A stretch of 64,000 nt of DNA. It comes from Myxococcales bacterium. Lineage in GTDB: Bacteria > Myxococcota_A > Polyangia > Haliangiales > Haliangiaceae. Below the pieces are notes generated by a model, which made no database searches, was not told the DNA's origin, and saw only the letters and a program-made list of their open reading frames with translations. Numbering within the stretch: the stretch's first letter is position 1; each line of letters starts with the position of its first letter. The DNA is taken from assembly GCA_016720595.1 (NCBI GenBank), contig JADKKI010000029.1, positions 71,754-135,753 of the forward strand, given 5' to 3'. Made by a program: the position numbers and the translations under genes. Of this stretch, positions 26,856 through 34,668 are shown piece by piece.

Positions 26856-27881
26856 ATGCCCCTCGCTGGAGAGATGCGGATCGCGGATCACATCGTGGTC
26901 GATGGCCGTGCCGGTTTGCTGCACATCGACAAGCGCGAGCGAATCTCGCTGGTCTCGCGCAGCGGAAACGTCAAGTTGCAGCCGACCACGGAGGTCAAGC
27001 GCGCGATCGGAAAGCCGCGCGCGACCGATCTGCTCACGGCGCTCGCCACCCCGAAGTCGAACGCCAAGGCGGACGCTGCATTGATCGAGGAGATCGGCTT
27101 CGAGCTCGAGCTCTCGACCCGGGTCACCCGCGCGATCATCCGTCGCTGTGACGGCACGATCGACAAGCCCGAGGGCCCCGACGCGTACACCGACCACGAG
27201 TACCTGGGCTCGTTCGTCGTCAAGGACGAGCTCGTGATCGCCGATCGCGGGCAGATCGGCTCCACCGACAAGGCGCTGGCGATCGCCACGCCCGCGTGGC
27301 CGGGACGGTGGCATGCCTTCCTCCGCCACGACCCTGACTTCGTGGACATCACGATCGCGATGTTCGTCATCCACGAGGGCCACCTCGCCGATGCCGTGCT
27401 CGACGGCGAGCCGCTCGGAGGGTTCGAAGTCGAGAGCGGCTCCGCGATGATCGTCACGGGCCGCGCTCGCGAAGAGGCCGAGCAGTTCAAGGCGGAGCGT
27501 GACTGGCAGGAGGGCATCATCGACGAGCTCGGCTGCTATGCCTCCACCGCCGACGAGGAGGGCACCTATCAGGTGCGAGCGCAGCTGCGGGATGGCCGCG
27601 CCACCGTGGTCCGCGTGGGCCTCCGCGAGGACGAGGACGCGCTGTTCCGGCAGCCCAAGCCCCCGCAGTCCGCGAAGTACACCGAGGCCCTCGATGCAAA
27701 GCTCGGTGCGGCCGGCGTGGAGGGTGCCCAGCCCTATTCGCCGAAGACCACGTTCGCGATCGGGGATCGGATCACCCACCCGAAGTTCGGAGATGGGGTG
27801 GTGACCAACCTCCTGCCGGACGCGAAGATCGAGATCGACTTCCGCGACGGTCCGCGGATGCTCGTGCACGCGCGCGTCTGA
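26856..27881 (+). CDS. Hypothetical protein with C-terminal Tudor/CarD-like strand domain
   Basis: A 341-residue cytoplasmic protein that I do not recognise as a whole. The last 40 residues, FAIGDRITHPKFGDGVVTNLL then KIEIDFRDGPRMLVHA, resemble the small SH3/Tudor-like module found at the ends of UvrD-like helicases and in several myxobacterial proteins. The rest is a mix of beta strands (VVDGRAGLLHIDKRERISLV) and helices without known motifs. Start uncertain: ATG at 26856 or 26874. The next gene begins 13 bp after its stop and is probably in the same operon. Confidence 0.75.
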   Translation: MPLAGEMRIADHIVVDGRAGLLHIDKRERISLVSRSGNVKLQPTTEVKRAIGKPRATDLLTALATPKSNAKADAALIEEIGFELELSTRVTRAIIRRCDGTIDKPEGPDAYTDHEYLGSFVVKDELVIADRGQIGSTDKALAIATPAWPGRWHAFLRHDPDFVDITIAMFVIHEGHLADAVLDGEPLGGFEVESGSAMIVTGRAREEAEQFKAERDWQEGIIDELGCYASTADEEGTYQVRAQLRDGRATVVRVGLREDEDALFRQPKPPQSAKYTEALDAKLGAAGVEGAQPYSPKTTFAIGDRITHPKFGDGVVTNLLPDAKIEIDFRDGPRMLVHARV

Positions 27882-27893
27882 TATGAGTTGGTG

Positions 27894-28847
27894 ATGCGCA
27901 GCGTGATCGTGATCCTGGTGGTGGCAGCGGCGTGCAGCAAGCCGAAGCCAGATGCCGCGGTCGAGACCTATGCGAACACCGAGATGGCGATCGCGATCGC
28001 TCGCGCGCGCGAGGGCTACGCCGCGCTCGGCGACCTCAAGGTCGAGGACTACGGCAAGCCTGCGCTGGTCAAGCGGCTGACCCAGGCAGGCCAGGCGCTC
28101 CGCGTGGCGCGCGAGGCCGCGAGCAAGATCACCGCGCCCGCGCTGATGAGCACGCCGCACTCGGACTTCCTCGTGGCGACCGAGCAGATGAAGAGCGCGG
28201 TGGATGATCTGGTCGTCGCCGCGGGCCTCGGGCTCCAGCCGAAGTTCGCCGCGGCACACGCGAAGCTGATGGAGGCCGTGCCCTCCTGGTTCAGCTGGGA
28301 GGAGCGGTTCAACCGCCAGCTCCAGGAGGCCCACGTCACGTTCGTGCCGGCCGCCAACGTGCCGCCGCTGCCCGAAGCGCCGATCGCCGCGCCGATCGCG
28401 GCACCGCCGAAGCCCGACGAGGTCGCGGCCCCGGCGCCTCCCTGCAAGGCGGGCACGGAGGTCAAGAAGGGCGAGCGGCTCGTCGCGTGCGAGCTCGAGA
28501 CCGGGACGACCTACGCCGAGCTGATCTGCGGCCCCGGGAAGGCGACGTTCGACGAGGCCGACGGCCAGATCATCAGCTGCATCACGGACAGCATGTTTGC
28601 CCTGCCCTACGAGACCCCGGTCGCCCGCGAGAACATCGTGACCTGTGGCCCGGGGCTCGTGACCCGGAACAAGACCGGCGGGTTCGCCTCGTGCACCACG
28701 TTCGGCGCGGTGATGGTCGGTCAGACCGAGATCGCGCGGAAGTCGCTGGTCACGATCGGCGACAAGCTCGCGGTGACCTCGGCGACCGCCCCCGATGGCA
28801 CCCGGCGCTGCTTCGACGCCGCCGGCAAGCTGATTCCCTGCACCTGA
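27894..28847 (+). CDS. Hypothetical lipoprotein
   Basis: A 317-residue lipoprotein with lipobox VVAAAC (MRSVIVILVVAAACSKPK). The first 130 mature residues are helical (EMAIAIARAREGYAALGDLK and similar), followed by an Ala/Pro linker (EAPIAAPIAAPPKPDEVAAP) and a cysteine-containing C-terminal domain with four to six Cys (ACELETGTTYAELICGPGKA, IVTCGPGLV, ASCTTFG, RRCFDAAGKLIPCT) that may form disulfides in the periplasm. Short beta repeats of the kind VxCGPG suggest a repeated strand motif. Function unknown. Third-to-last base pairs upstream hold TTG-GTG-ATG; the ATG is preferred for the compact signal peptide. Confidence 0.78.
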   Translation: MRSVIVILVVAAACSKPKPDAAVETYANTEMAIAIARAREGYAALGDLKVEDYGKPALVKRLTQAGQALRVAREAASKITAPALMSTPHSDFLVATEQMKSAVDDLVVAAGLGLQPKFAAAHAKLMEAVPSWFSWEERFNRQLQEAHVTFVPAANVPPLPEAPIAAPIAAPPKPDEVAAPAPPCKAGTEVKKGERLVACELETGTTYAELICGPGKATFDEADGQIISCITDSMFALPYETPVARENIVTCGPGLVTRNKTGGFASCTTFGAVMVGQTEIARKSLVTIGDKLAVTSATAPDGTRRCFDAAGKLIPCT

Positions 28848-28860
28848 CCGGAGCGCCGGG

Positions 28861-29382
28861 ATGACTGCCTCGAGCGTCACGCTCCCGGCCACAGCGGCCC
28901 TCGCGATCGTCTTGATCGTCACGCTCCTGGCGCGCGCGATGGTCCGCCGCCCCGGCCTCGCGCGGCTGCGCGCGCTGTTTCCTTCGTGGCGGTTCTTCGA
29001 TCGCGCGACGGTCTCGCCCCAGCTGCTCGTCCGCTCCGCGGTGGCGGACGCTCCGCTCGGTCCGTGGGCGACCATCGACGTGGGTCCTCGCCCGCTGGGC
29101 ACCTGGGCGTTCGCACCGCGAGCGAACCTCGTGCTCGCCTACCACAACGCGATCGAGCACCTGGTGCAGGAGCTCGGCGAGCTCGAGCTCGAGGCGGCTC
29201 CCGAAGGAGGCGGCGACGGGATCGAGACCGACCCGCGCGTGACCGGCCTCGTCTCCTACGAGCTCGTGGACAGGATCGCGCGCGCGCATCTGCCCGCGGG
29301 CGCGCGCGCCCAGTGGAAGATCGTGATCCCGGAGGCCACGGGGCCGTGCGACTACCTCGTCTCCCCCGAGATCTCCACATGA
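28861..29382 (+). CDS. Hypothetical protein with one N-terminal membrane segment
   Basis: A 173-residue protein starting with a membrane segment (TAALAIVLIVTLLARAMV) followed by a soluble domain. The region LRALFPSWRFFDRATVSPQL looks like a short amphipathic element seen in proteins associated with HTTM-type membrane partners. No catalytic motif is recognised. It begins 13 bp after the preceding lipoprotein gene and its stop overlaps the ATG of the next gene (ATGA), so it is very likely a partner subunit of the downstream membrane protein. Confidence 0.72.
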   Translation: MTASSVTLPATAALAIVLIVTLLARAMVRRPGLARLRALFPSWRFFDRATVSPQLLVRSAVADAPLGPWATIDVGPRPLGTWAFAPRANLVLAYHNAIEHLVQELGELELEAAPEGGGDGIETDPRVTGLVSYELVDRIARAHLPAGARAQWKIVIPEATGPCDYLVSPEIST

Positions 29383-30152
29383 CCGCGATCGATGGGATGG
29401 CCGGGCTCGCGGCGCTGGCCACGACGATCGCCGCACTCGAGCTGATCTGGGTCCGCGGCGCACTGTCGGACCGGGGCGTGTTCGCGTGGCCGGTCCTGCG
29501 GCGCGAGCTGGCCACCGCGCCGCGCGTGATCCGCGGGCTCGCCGATGCGACGTTCTCGTATCGCGGGACGCTGGCGCTCCTCGCGCTCCAGCTCGCCGGT
29601 GGGCTCGCCCTCCCGTGGCTTCAGCACCCCGCTCCCGCGTGGATCGCGTTCGGCACCACCCTCCTCGTCGCGATCCGGTTTCGCGGCAGCTACAACGGGG
29701 GCAGCGACGCGATGCTCCTCATCGTCTTGCTCGCGCTCGGCCTCGCGCGCACCGCGCCCGGCACCGACGTCGCCGCCGCCGGCCTCGCCTATGCCGCGGC
29801 GCAGCTCGTCCTCTCGTACGTCATCGCCGGGATCGCGAAGCTCGGCGATCCCGCGTGGCGCGATGGGAGCGCGCTCGCGATCCTCACGAACCTCCCGCAC
29901 TATCGCGTCCCCGTGCGCATGCGCCGGCTCGCCGCCCGGCCGATGCTCGTGCGCGTGCTGGCGTGGGCGATGCTCGCGTTCGAGTGCACCTTCCCCGTCG
30001 CGCTCGTCCACCCGACGGTGTGCGTGATCTATCTCTCGATCGGGGCGATGTTCCATCTCGCCAACGCGCTGGCGTTCGGCCTCGATCGCTTCCTGTGGAC
30101 GTGGCTCGCCGCGTACCCCGCGCTGATCTACTGGGTCGAGCGCCGCGCCTGA
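29379..30152 (+). CDS. HTTM-like polytopic membrane protein
   Basis: A 257-residue membrane protein with about six to seven hydrophobic segments. Two motifs resemble the horizontally transferred transmembrane (HTTM) domain related to vitamin K-dependent gamma-carboxylase: SYVIAGIAKLGDPAWRDGSA, with the Lys-Leu followed by a Trp and Gly, and MFHLANALAFGLDRFLWTW near the end, where the family has F-H-x6-(G/A)-(L/I)-x2-F. Family function is mostly unknown. Coupled by ATGA overlap to the preceding one-pass membrane protein, which may be its partner. Confidence 0.7.
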   Translation: MTAIDGMAGLAALATTIAALELIWVRGALSDRGVFAWPVLRRELATAPRVIRGLADATFSYRGTLALLALQLAGGLALPWLQHPAPAWIAFGTTLLVAIRFRGSYNGGSDAMLLIVLLALGLARTAPGTDVAAAGLAYAAAQLVLSYVIAGIAKLGDPAWRDGSALAILTNLPHYRVPVRMRRLAARPMLVRVLAWAMLAFECTFPVALVHPTVCVIYLSIGAMFHLANALAFGLDRFLWTWLAAYPALIYWVERRA

Positions 30153-30218
30153 GCCCGACGAGCGCAGGCGCACACCAGGTGCACGCGCGGTGGACAGCGG
30201 CTTGCACTGCTGGTGGTC

Positions 30219-30362
30219 ATGATGACCATCCTGATCGTTGTCCTCCTGATCGCACTCCTCGGTGGCGGCCTCGGCTTCAGCCGGTTCGGCGCCCTCGGGA
30301 TGTCGCCCGCCGCGATCATCGTGCTGATCCTGATCGTGATGGCGCTCAGCGGCCGGCTGTAG
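30219..30362 (+). CDS. DUF3309-like 47-residue membrane peptide
   Basis: A very short gene, MMTILIVVLLIALLGGGLGF then a polar turn and AAIIVLILIVMALSGRL, that is two short hydrophobic segments joined by a Gly/Ser/Phe loop. This layout matches the small DUF3309-type proteins (about 50 residues, MxTILLIxLxLLLLG...GLGLxLLILLILLLLGR). Role unknown; probably an inner-membrane hairpin. It lies 66 bp after the HTTM-like gene and 3 bp before the convergent ferritin-like gene. A second ATG one codon later is equally possible. Confidence 0.65.
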   Translation: MMTILIVVLLIALLGGGLGFSRFGALGMSPAAIIVLILIVMALSGRL

Positions 30363-30365
30363 CGC

Positions 30366-31019
30366 TCAGCAGCCGGGGAAGCAGGCCGTGCCGAGCTTGG
30401 TCGCCGCCTGAGCCCGACCGACCGTCGCGATCTCGAGGACCCGAGCCACCGTGGTCCGGGCCGCGGCCTGGAGCTCGGGCGTGGTGGCGTACTTCGCGAG
30501 CAGCTTCTGCCCGAGCCGCTGATGCGCCTGCTCGTCGGGCTGGATGTACTCGCGGTAGATCCGCACGGTCTCGTCATCGCCCTTCGCGGCGCAGTACGCC
30601 ATGAAGTTCTCGTTGACGCCGTAGGCGATCGACTCGAGCGTGAACAGCCCGGCCGCGATCCGCTCGACCGTCGTCGGCAAGGCCTTCATGTACGCGAACA
30701 GCGGGTTGTCCGCGGGAGCCGCGAAGGCGGAGAGATCGAACCCGAGGGCGGTGAGCCGATCGGCGACGAGCTGGAAGTGATTCGCCTCGTCGCCCGCCTG
30801 GCGCGCGAACGCGATCTTCACGTCGACCTCGCGCGTCGAGGGGATCCACACCGCGGCCAGCTCGCTCACGCTGATCTCGTTGGCCAGCGCCACCTGGAGC
30901 AGCTGCTTGGGCTCGGTGCTCGACGGTGTGGCGAGCGCGGTCTGCCCCGCGCCGAGGATCGGCCCCAGCCGCTCCGCCTTGAACGCCTCGAGCTCCCGGA
31001 CGAACGTGGTCGGATCCAT
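30366..31019 (-). CDS. Ferritin-like di-iron family protein
   Basis: A 217-residue four-helix-bundle protein. Likely iron ligands are Glu48 (ALANEISVSEL), Glu78 and His81 (QAGDEANHFQL), Glu129 (LFTLESIAYG) and Glu163 with His166 (PDEQAHQRLG), giving two E/ExxH sets as in ferritin-like oxygenases and reductases. It is not a canonical ferritin, bacterioferritin or Dps. A role in hydroxylation or peroxide handling is possible but not shown. Cysteines occur only near the C-terminus (TACFPGC). Convergent with the small membrane peptide gene and divergent from the thiolase gene, with 23 bp between start codons. Confidence 0.8.
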   Translation of the reverse strand: MDPTTFVRELEAFKAERLGPILGAGQTALATPSSTEPKQLLQVALANEISVSELAAVWIPSTREVDVKIAFARQAGDEANHFQLVADRLTALGFDLSAFAAPADNPLFAYMKALPTTVERIAAGLFTLESIAYGVNENFMAYCAAKGDDETVRIYREYIQPDEQAHQRLGQKLLAKYATTPELQAAARTTVARVLEIATVGRAQAATKLGTACFPGC

Positions 31020-31042
31020 CGGGACATGGGTATCATGTGCCC

Positions 31043-32272
31043 ATGGCTCCTGGTGTGTTCGTGCTCGGCGGTGCCCAGACCGACTTCGCCCGTCACCTCG
31101 CCCGGGAGGGCACGGGGCTCGATCTCGTCGTCGGTGAGATCGTCGATCGCACCCTCGAGGCGGCCAAGCTCGACGTCCGCGCGATCGAGGCGATCCATGT
31201 CGGCAATGCGTTCGGCGAGCTGTTCACGGGTCAGGCGCAGCTCGGCGCGATGCCGGCGACGGCGCGTCCCGCCCTGTGGGGCCTGCCCGCGAGCCGGCAC
31301 GAGGCGGCGTGCGCGTCGGGCAGCGTCGCGGTGCTGGCGGCGATGGCCGAGATCGAGGCCGGTCGGTACGAGTGCATCCTCGTCCTCGGCGTCGAGCAGG
31401 AGCGCAACGTGCCCGGCGAGATCGCGGCGAGGCATCTCGGTGCGGCGGCGTGGATCGGGCACGAGGGCGAGACCGCCCGCTACCTGTGGCCTCACATGTT
31501 CTCGCGGATCGGCGATGCCTACGAAGAACGCTGGGGCCTGCGCGCCGAGCACCTCACCGCGATCGCGAAGAAGAACCTCGGCAACGCGCGGGACAATCCG
31601 CTCGCCCAGACGCGCGAATGGACCTGGAACGCCGGCACGTTCGCCGATGCCACCGCGAATCCACCCGTCGAGGGTCGGCTCCGCCGCTACGACTGCGCGC
31701 AGGTGACCGACGGCGCCGCCGGCGTGGTGCTCGCCTCGGCCCGGTTCGCCGAGGCCCATGCACGGCAGACCGGGATCCGGGCCGCGCGGATCAGCGGCTG
31801 GGGCCATCGCACCGCCGCACTCGGGCTGGCCGCCAAGCTCGCGCGGGCCACGGATCCCGCGCAGCCCTTGCTCCCCCACCTGCGCCAGACCGTGGACGAT
31901 GCGCTGCGACGCGCCGAGGTTCCCGGTGTGCTCGCGCTGGATGGCGTCGAGGTCCACGATTGCTTCACGGTGACCGAGTACCTCGCGATCGATCACCTCG
32001 GGATCACCGCGCCCGGGGATGCCTGGAAGACGATCGAGGCGGGCATGCACGAGCGCACCGGCGAGCTCCCGATCAATCCCAGCGGTGGACTGATCGGAGG
32101 TGGCCATCCGGTCGGCGCCACCGGGGTGCGCATGCTCGTGGACGCCGCGCATCAGGTCACCGGCACCGCGGGCGCGACTCAGGTCGAGGGCGCGCAGACG
32201 TTCGGCCTTCTGAACATCGGCGGCAGCGGCACCACCGCCGTGTGCCTGGTCGTGCAAGGTTCCTCGGTATGA
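31043..32272 (+). CDS. Thiolase family acyltransferase (SCP2/acetyl-CoA acetyltransferase-like)
   Basis: A 409-residue thiolase. The acylated cysteine is in HEAACASGSVAVLAA (residue about 90), the second active-site region is NPSGGLIGGGHPVGATGVRM with the conserved histidine, and GVEVHDCFTVTEYLAIDHLG resembles the SCP2-type thiolases, where the region around the second half differs from FadA. Such enzymes act on CoA thioesters, including branched or steroid side chains; some have lost thiolytic activity. The ATG overlaps no upstream gene, but its stop overlaps the ATG of the carotenoid oxygenase (ATGA), an unusual coupled pair. Confidence 0.88.
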   Translation: MAPGVFVLGGAQTDFARHLAREGTGLDLVVGEIVDRTLEAAKLDVRAIEAIHVGNAFGELFTGQAQLGAMPATARPALWGLPASRHEAACASGSVAVLAAMAEIEAGRYECILVLGVEQERNVPGEIAARHLGAAAWIGHEGETARYLWPHMFSRIGDAYEERWGLRAEHLTAIAKKNLGNARDNPLAQTREWTWNAGTFADATANPPVEGRLRRYDCAQVTDGAAGVVLASARFAEAHARQTGIRAARISGWGHRTAALGLAAKLARATDPAQPLLPHLRQTVDDALRRAEVPGVLALDGVEVHDCFTVTEYLAIDHLGITAPGDAWKTIEAGMHERTGELPINPSGGLIGGGHPVGATGVRMLVDAAHQVTGTAGATQVEGAQTFGLLNIGGSGTTAVCLVVQGSSV

Positions 32273-33720
32273 GTGCGCGCGTCGTCCATCGCTACGCAAA
32301 CCAGCTGCCTGCCGACGACGATCACCCCTATCGCACCGGCGCGTGGCGCCCGAACCTCGTCGAATACGATGCCGATGTCCTCGAGCTCGTCGAGGGCAAG
32401 CTCCCCGCCGACCTCGCGGGCGTGTACCTGCGCAACACCGAGAACCCGCTGTTGCCCTCGATCGGGCGCTACCACCCGTTCGACGGTGACGGCATGCTGC
32501 ACGCGATCACGTTCGCCGGCGGCACGGCGAGCTACCGCAACCGGATGGTCAAGACCTCCGGTCTCGCCGCCGAGCTCGCTGCGGGCGCGCCCCTGTGGGC
32601 CGGGATCATCGAGCCGCCGGCGAAGTCGCTCCGCGAGGGCTTCGGCGCGCGAGGCAAGATGAAGGACGCCTCCAGCACGGACGTCGTGGTTCATGCGGGC
32701 CGCGCGCTGACCAGCTTCTATCAGTGCGGCGAGCTGTACGCGCACGATCCGCGCACGCTCGAGAGCCAGGGCGCCTTGCCGTGGACGGCGGGGTTCGGCG
32801 GCTTCGGCGTGTCCGCGCATCCCAAGCTCGACGAGACCACGGGCGAGCTGCTGGTGTTCGGCTATGGCACGAAGGCGCCGTACTTCCAGCTCGGCGTGCT
32901 CGACGCGCGCGGCGAGCTCGTCCACCAGCAAGCGGTGCCCCTGCCCGGCGCGCGGCTGCCGCACGACCTGGCCTTCACCGAGCACTATGCGATCGTCGGA
33001 GACTTCCCGCTGTTCTGGGATCCCGAGCTGCTCGCGCAGGGCGTGCATCGCCCGCGCTGGTACCCGCAGCTCCCCACCCGGTTCGGCGTGGTCCCGCGCA
33101 AGGGCGGCGAGATCCGCTGGTTCGAGGCAGCGCCGACCTATGTCCTCCACTTCATCAACGCCTACGAGGACGGCGAGACCATCGTCGTCGACGGGTACTT
33201 CCAGAGCGATCCGATGTCACGGCCCGATCCGGCCGATGGTCCGTGGGCGGGGCTCAAGAAGATGGTCGACGTGCACTCGATGCAGGCACGCCCGCATCGC
33301 TGGCGGCTCGATCTCGCCACCGGCAAGGTGTCGGAGGAGCGGCTGTTCGAGCAGATCTCGGAGTTCCCATCGATCAACGGCCGCGTCGGTGGCCGGCGTC
33401 ACCGCTATGCGTGGACGATGACGGCGAAGCCGGGCTGGTTCCTGTTCGATGGCCTGTGCCGTCTCGATCTCGAGACCGGCGCGACCCAGCGGTTCGCCTA
33501 TCCCGACGGCGTGTTCGCCAGCGAGAGCCCGATGGCCCCGCGGCCGAACGCTCGTGCTGAGGACGATGGCTACGTGGTCACGTTCACCACCGACACCGTC
33601 CGCGATCTCTCCGAGTGCCACGTGTTCGACGCCGCCCACATCGATGCAGGACCTGTCGCCAAGCTGCGCCTGCCCGAGCGGATCTCGAGCGGCACGCACG
33701 CGTGCTGGACCGCGGCCTGA
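32269..33720 (+). CDS. Carotenoid cleavage oxygenase (RPE65/lignostilbene dioxygenase family)
   Basis: A 483-residue non-haem iron dioxygenase that splits a double bond in carotenoids, apocarotenoids or stilbenes. The seven-bladed propeller family is recognised from LRNTENPLLPSIGRYHPFDG near the start and from the four iron-binding histidines: His184 (GVSAHPKL), His232 (RLPHDLAFTEHY), His294 (YVLHFINAYED) and His477 (SSGTHACW) near the C-terminus. No signal peptide, so cytoplasmic or peripheral. Translationally coupled to the thiolase upstream. The substrate cannot be read from sequence; the thiolase partner hints at degradation of an isoprenoid or phenylpropanoid compound. Confidence 0.92.
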   Translation: MSARVVHRYANQLPADDDHPYRTGAWRPNLVEYDADVLELVEGKLPADLAGVYLRNTENPLLPSIGRYHPFDGDGMLHAITFAGGTASYRNRMVKTSGLAAELAAGAPLWAGIIEPPAKSLREGFGARGKMKDASSTDVVVHAGRALTSFYQCGELYAHDPRTLESQGALPWTAGFGGFGVSAHPKLDETTGELLVFGYGTKAPYFQLGVLDARGELVHQQAVPLPGARLPHDLAFTEHYAIVGDFPLFWDPELLAQGVHRPRWYPQLPTRFGVVPRKGGEIRWFEAAPTYVLHFINAYEDGETIVVDGYFQSDPMSRPDPADGPWAGLKKMVDVHSMQARPHRWRLDLATGKVSEERLFEQISEFPSINGRVGGRRHRYAWTMTAKPGWFLFDGLCRLDLETGATQRFAYPDGVFASESPMAPRPNARAEDDGYVVTFTTDTVRDLSECHVFDAAHIDAGPVAKLRLPERISSGTHACWTAA

Positions 33721-33774
33721 CGGCACGGTGTTCGGGCCCGCACGCCCCGGCGCGGCGTGCGAGACTGGAGAGAG

Positions 33775-34668
33775 ATGTCCTCGGGCGCGAATCCGTTCCT
33801 CGTCGGCAAGCACCGGCCGATCGTGGTGGGTCACCGAGGCGTCCCGAAGCTGCACCAGGAGAACACCGTCGCCGGCTTTCGTCGGGCCGTGGAGCTCGGC
33901 CTGCCGGCGATCGAGCTCGACGTCCGGCTCACGCGCGATCGCAAGGCGGTCGTCCTCCACGATCACAACCTGCGGCGCCTGACCGGTAGCGGCTTCGACG
34001 TCGACGATCTGACCTGGGATCAGATCTCGCGCCTGCGCATCCGCCGCGAGCTCCCGATGGGGACCGACCCGGGCGGCAAGGAGGTGGTCATCCGCTACGA
34101 GCGCGAGGAGCGGATCCCGCTGCTCGCCGAGGTCCTCGCCGAGGTGGCCGCGCGGGTCGTGATCAACGTCGAGCTCAAGCTCGATCTCGCGCGGCTGTGG
34201 GCCACGGAGATCGGCGCGATCACCGCGCAGGTGATCGCCGACGCTCGCGTGGAGCACCGCGTGATCGTCACGTCGTTCGATCCGCGGAAGCTCGCGGCCG
34301 CCGTGCGCAAGGAGTCCCGGCTCGCCGTGGGGTTCTGCTTCGACGACACGATGCTGAACTTCGCCAGCCCGTTCGGGAACCCGCGACGGATGCTGGGCCG
34401 CATCCTCGAGACCAACTTCGTCAACTGGCTGCTCGGCACCCGGCTGGTGGGAGCGGAGCACACGCTGATCGGCCACCGAACGGTCGAGCGACTGCACGCC
34501 GCCGGGGTCGCGATCGGGACCCACACGCTGTTCCCGATGGGCTCCACCACGGGCAAGCCGGTGGATCCGAGCGCGATGACCGAGGCCGAGGTGTTTCGCC
34601 TCGTCGAGCTCGGGGTCGATTGGATCGAGAGCGATGATCCCGAGCGGCTCCAGGCGCTGATCGGGTAG
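33775..34668 (+). CDS. Glycerophosphodiester phosphodiesterase
   Basis: A 297-residue GDPD-family enzyme that hydrolyses glycerophosphodiesters to glycerol-3-phosphate and an alcohol. Catalytic elements: IVVGHRGVPKLHQENTVAGF (His and Glu of the HR...ENT motif), AIELDVRLTRDRKAVVLHDH (E-x-D and the catalytic second His), and INVELKLD. The C-terminal DWIESDDPERLQALIG is the usual end. No signal peptide. The ATG after GGAGAGAG is used. It follows the oxygenase by 54 bp and may share its transcript. Tail-to-tail with a lipoprotein gene, stop codons adjacent. Confidence 0.92.
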   Translation: MSSGANPFLVGKHRPIVVGHRGVPKLHQENTVAGFRRAVELGLPAIELDVRLTRDRKAVVLHDHNLRRLTGSGFDVDDLTWDQISRLRIRRELPMGTDPGGKEVVIRYEREERIPLLAEVLAEVAARVVINVELKLDLARLWATEIGAITAQVIADARVEHRVIVTSFDPRKLAAAVRKESRLAVGFCFDDTMLNFASPFGNPRRMLGRILETNFVNWLLGTRLVGAEHTLIGHRTVERLHAAGVAIGTHTLFPMGSTTGKPVDPSAMTEAEVFRLVELGVDWIESDDPERLQALIG

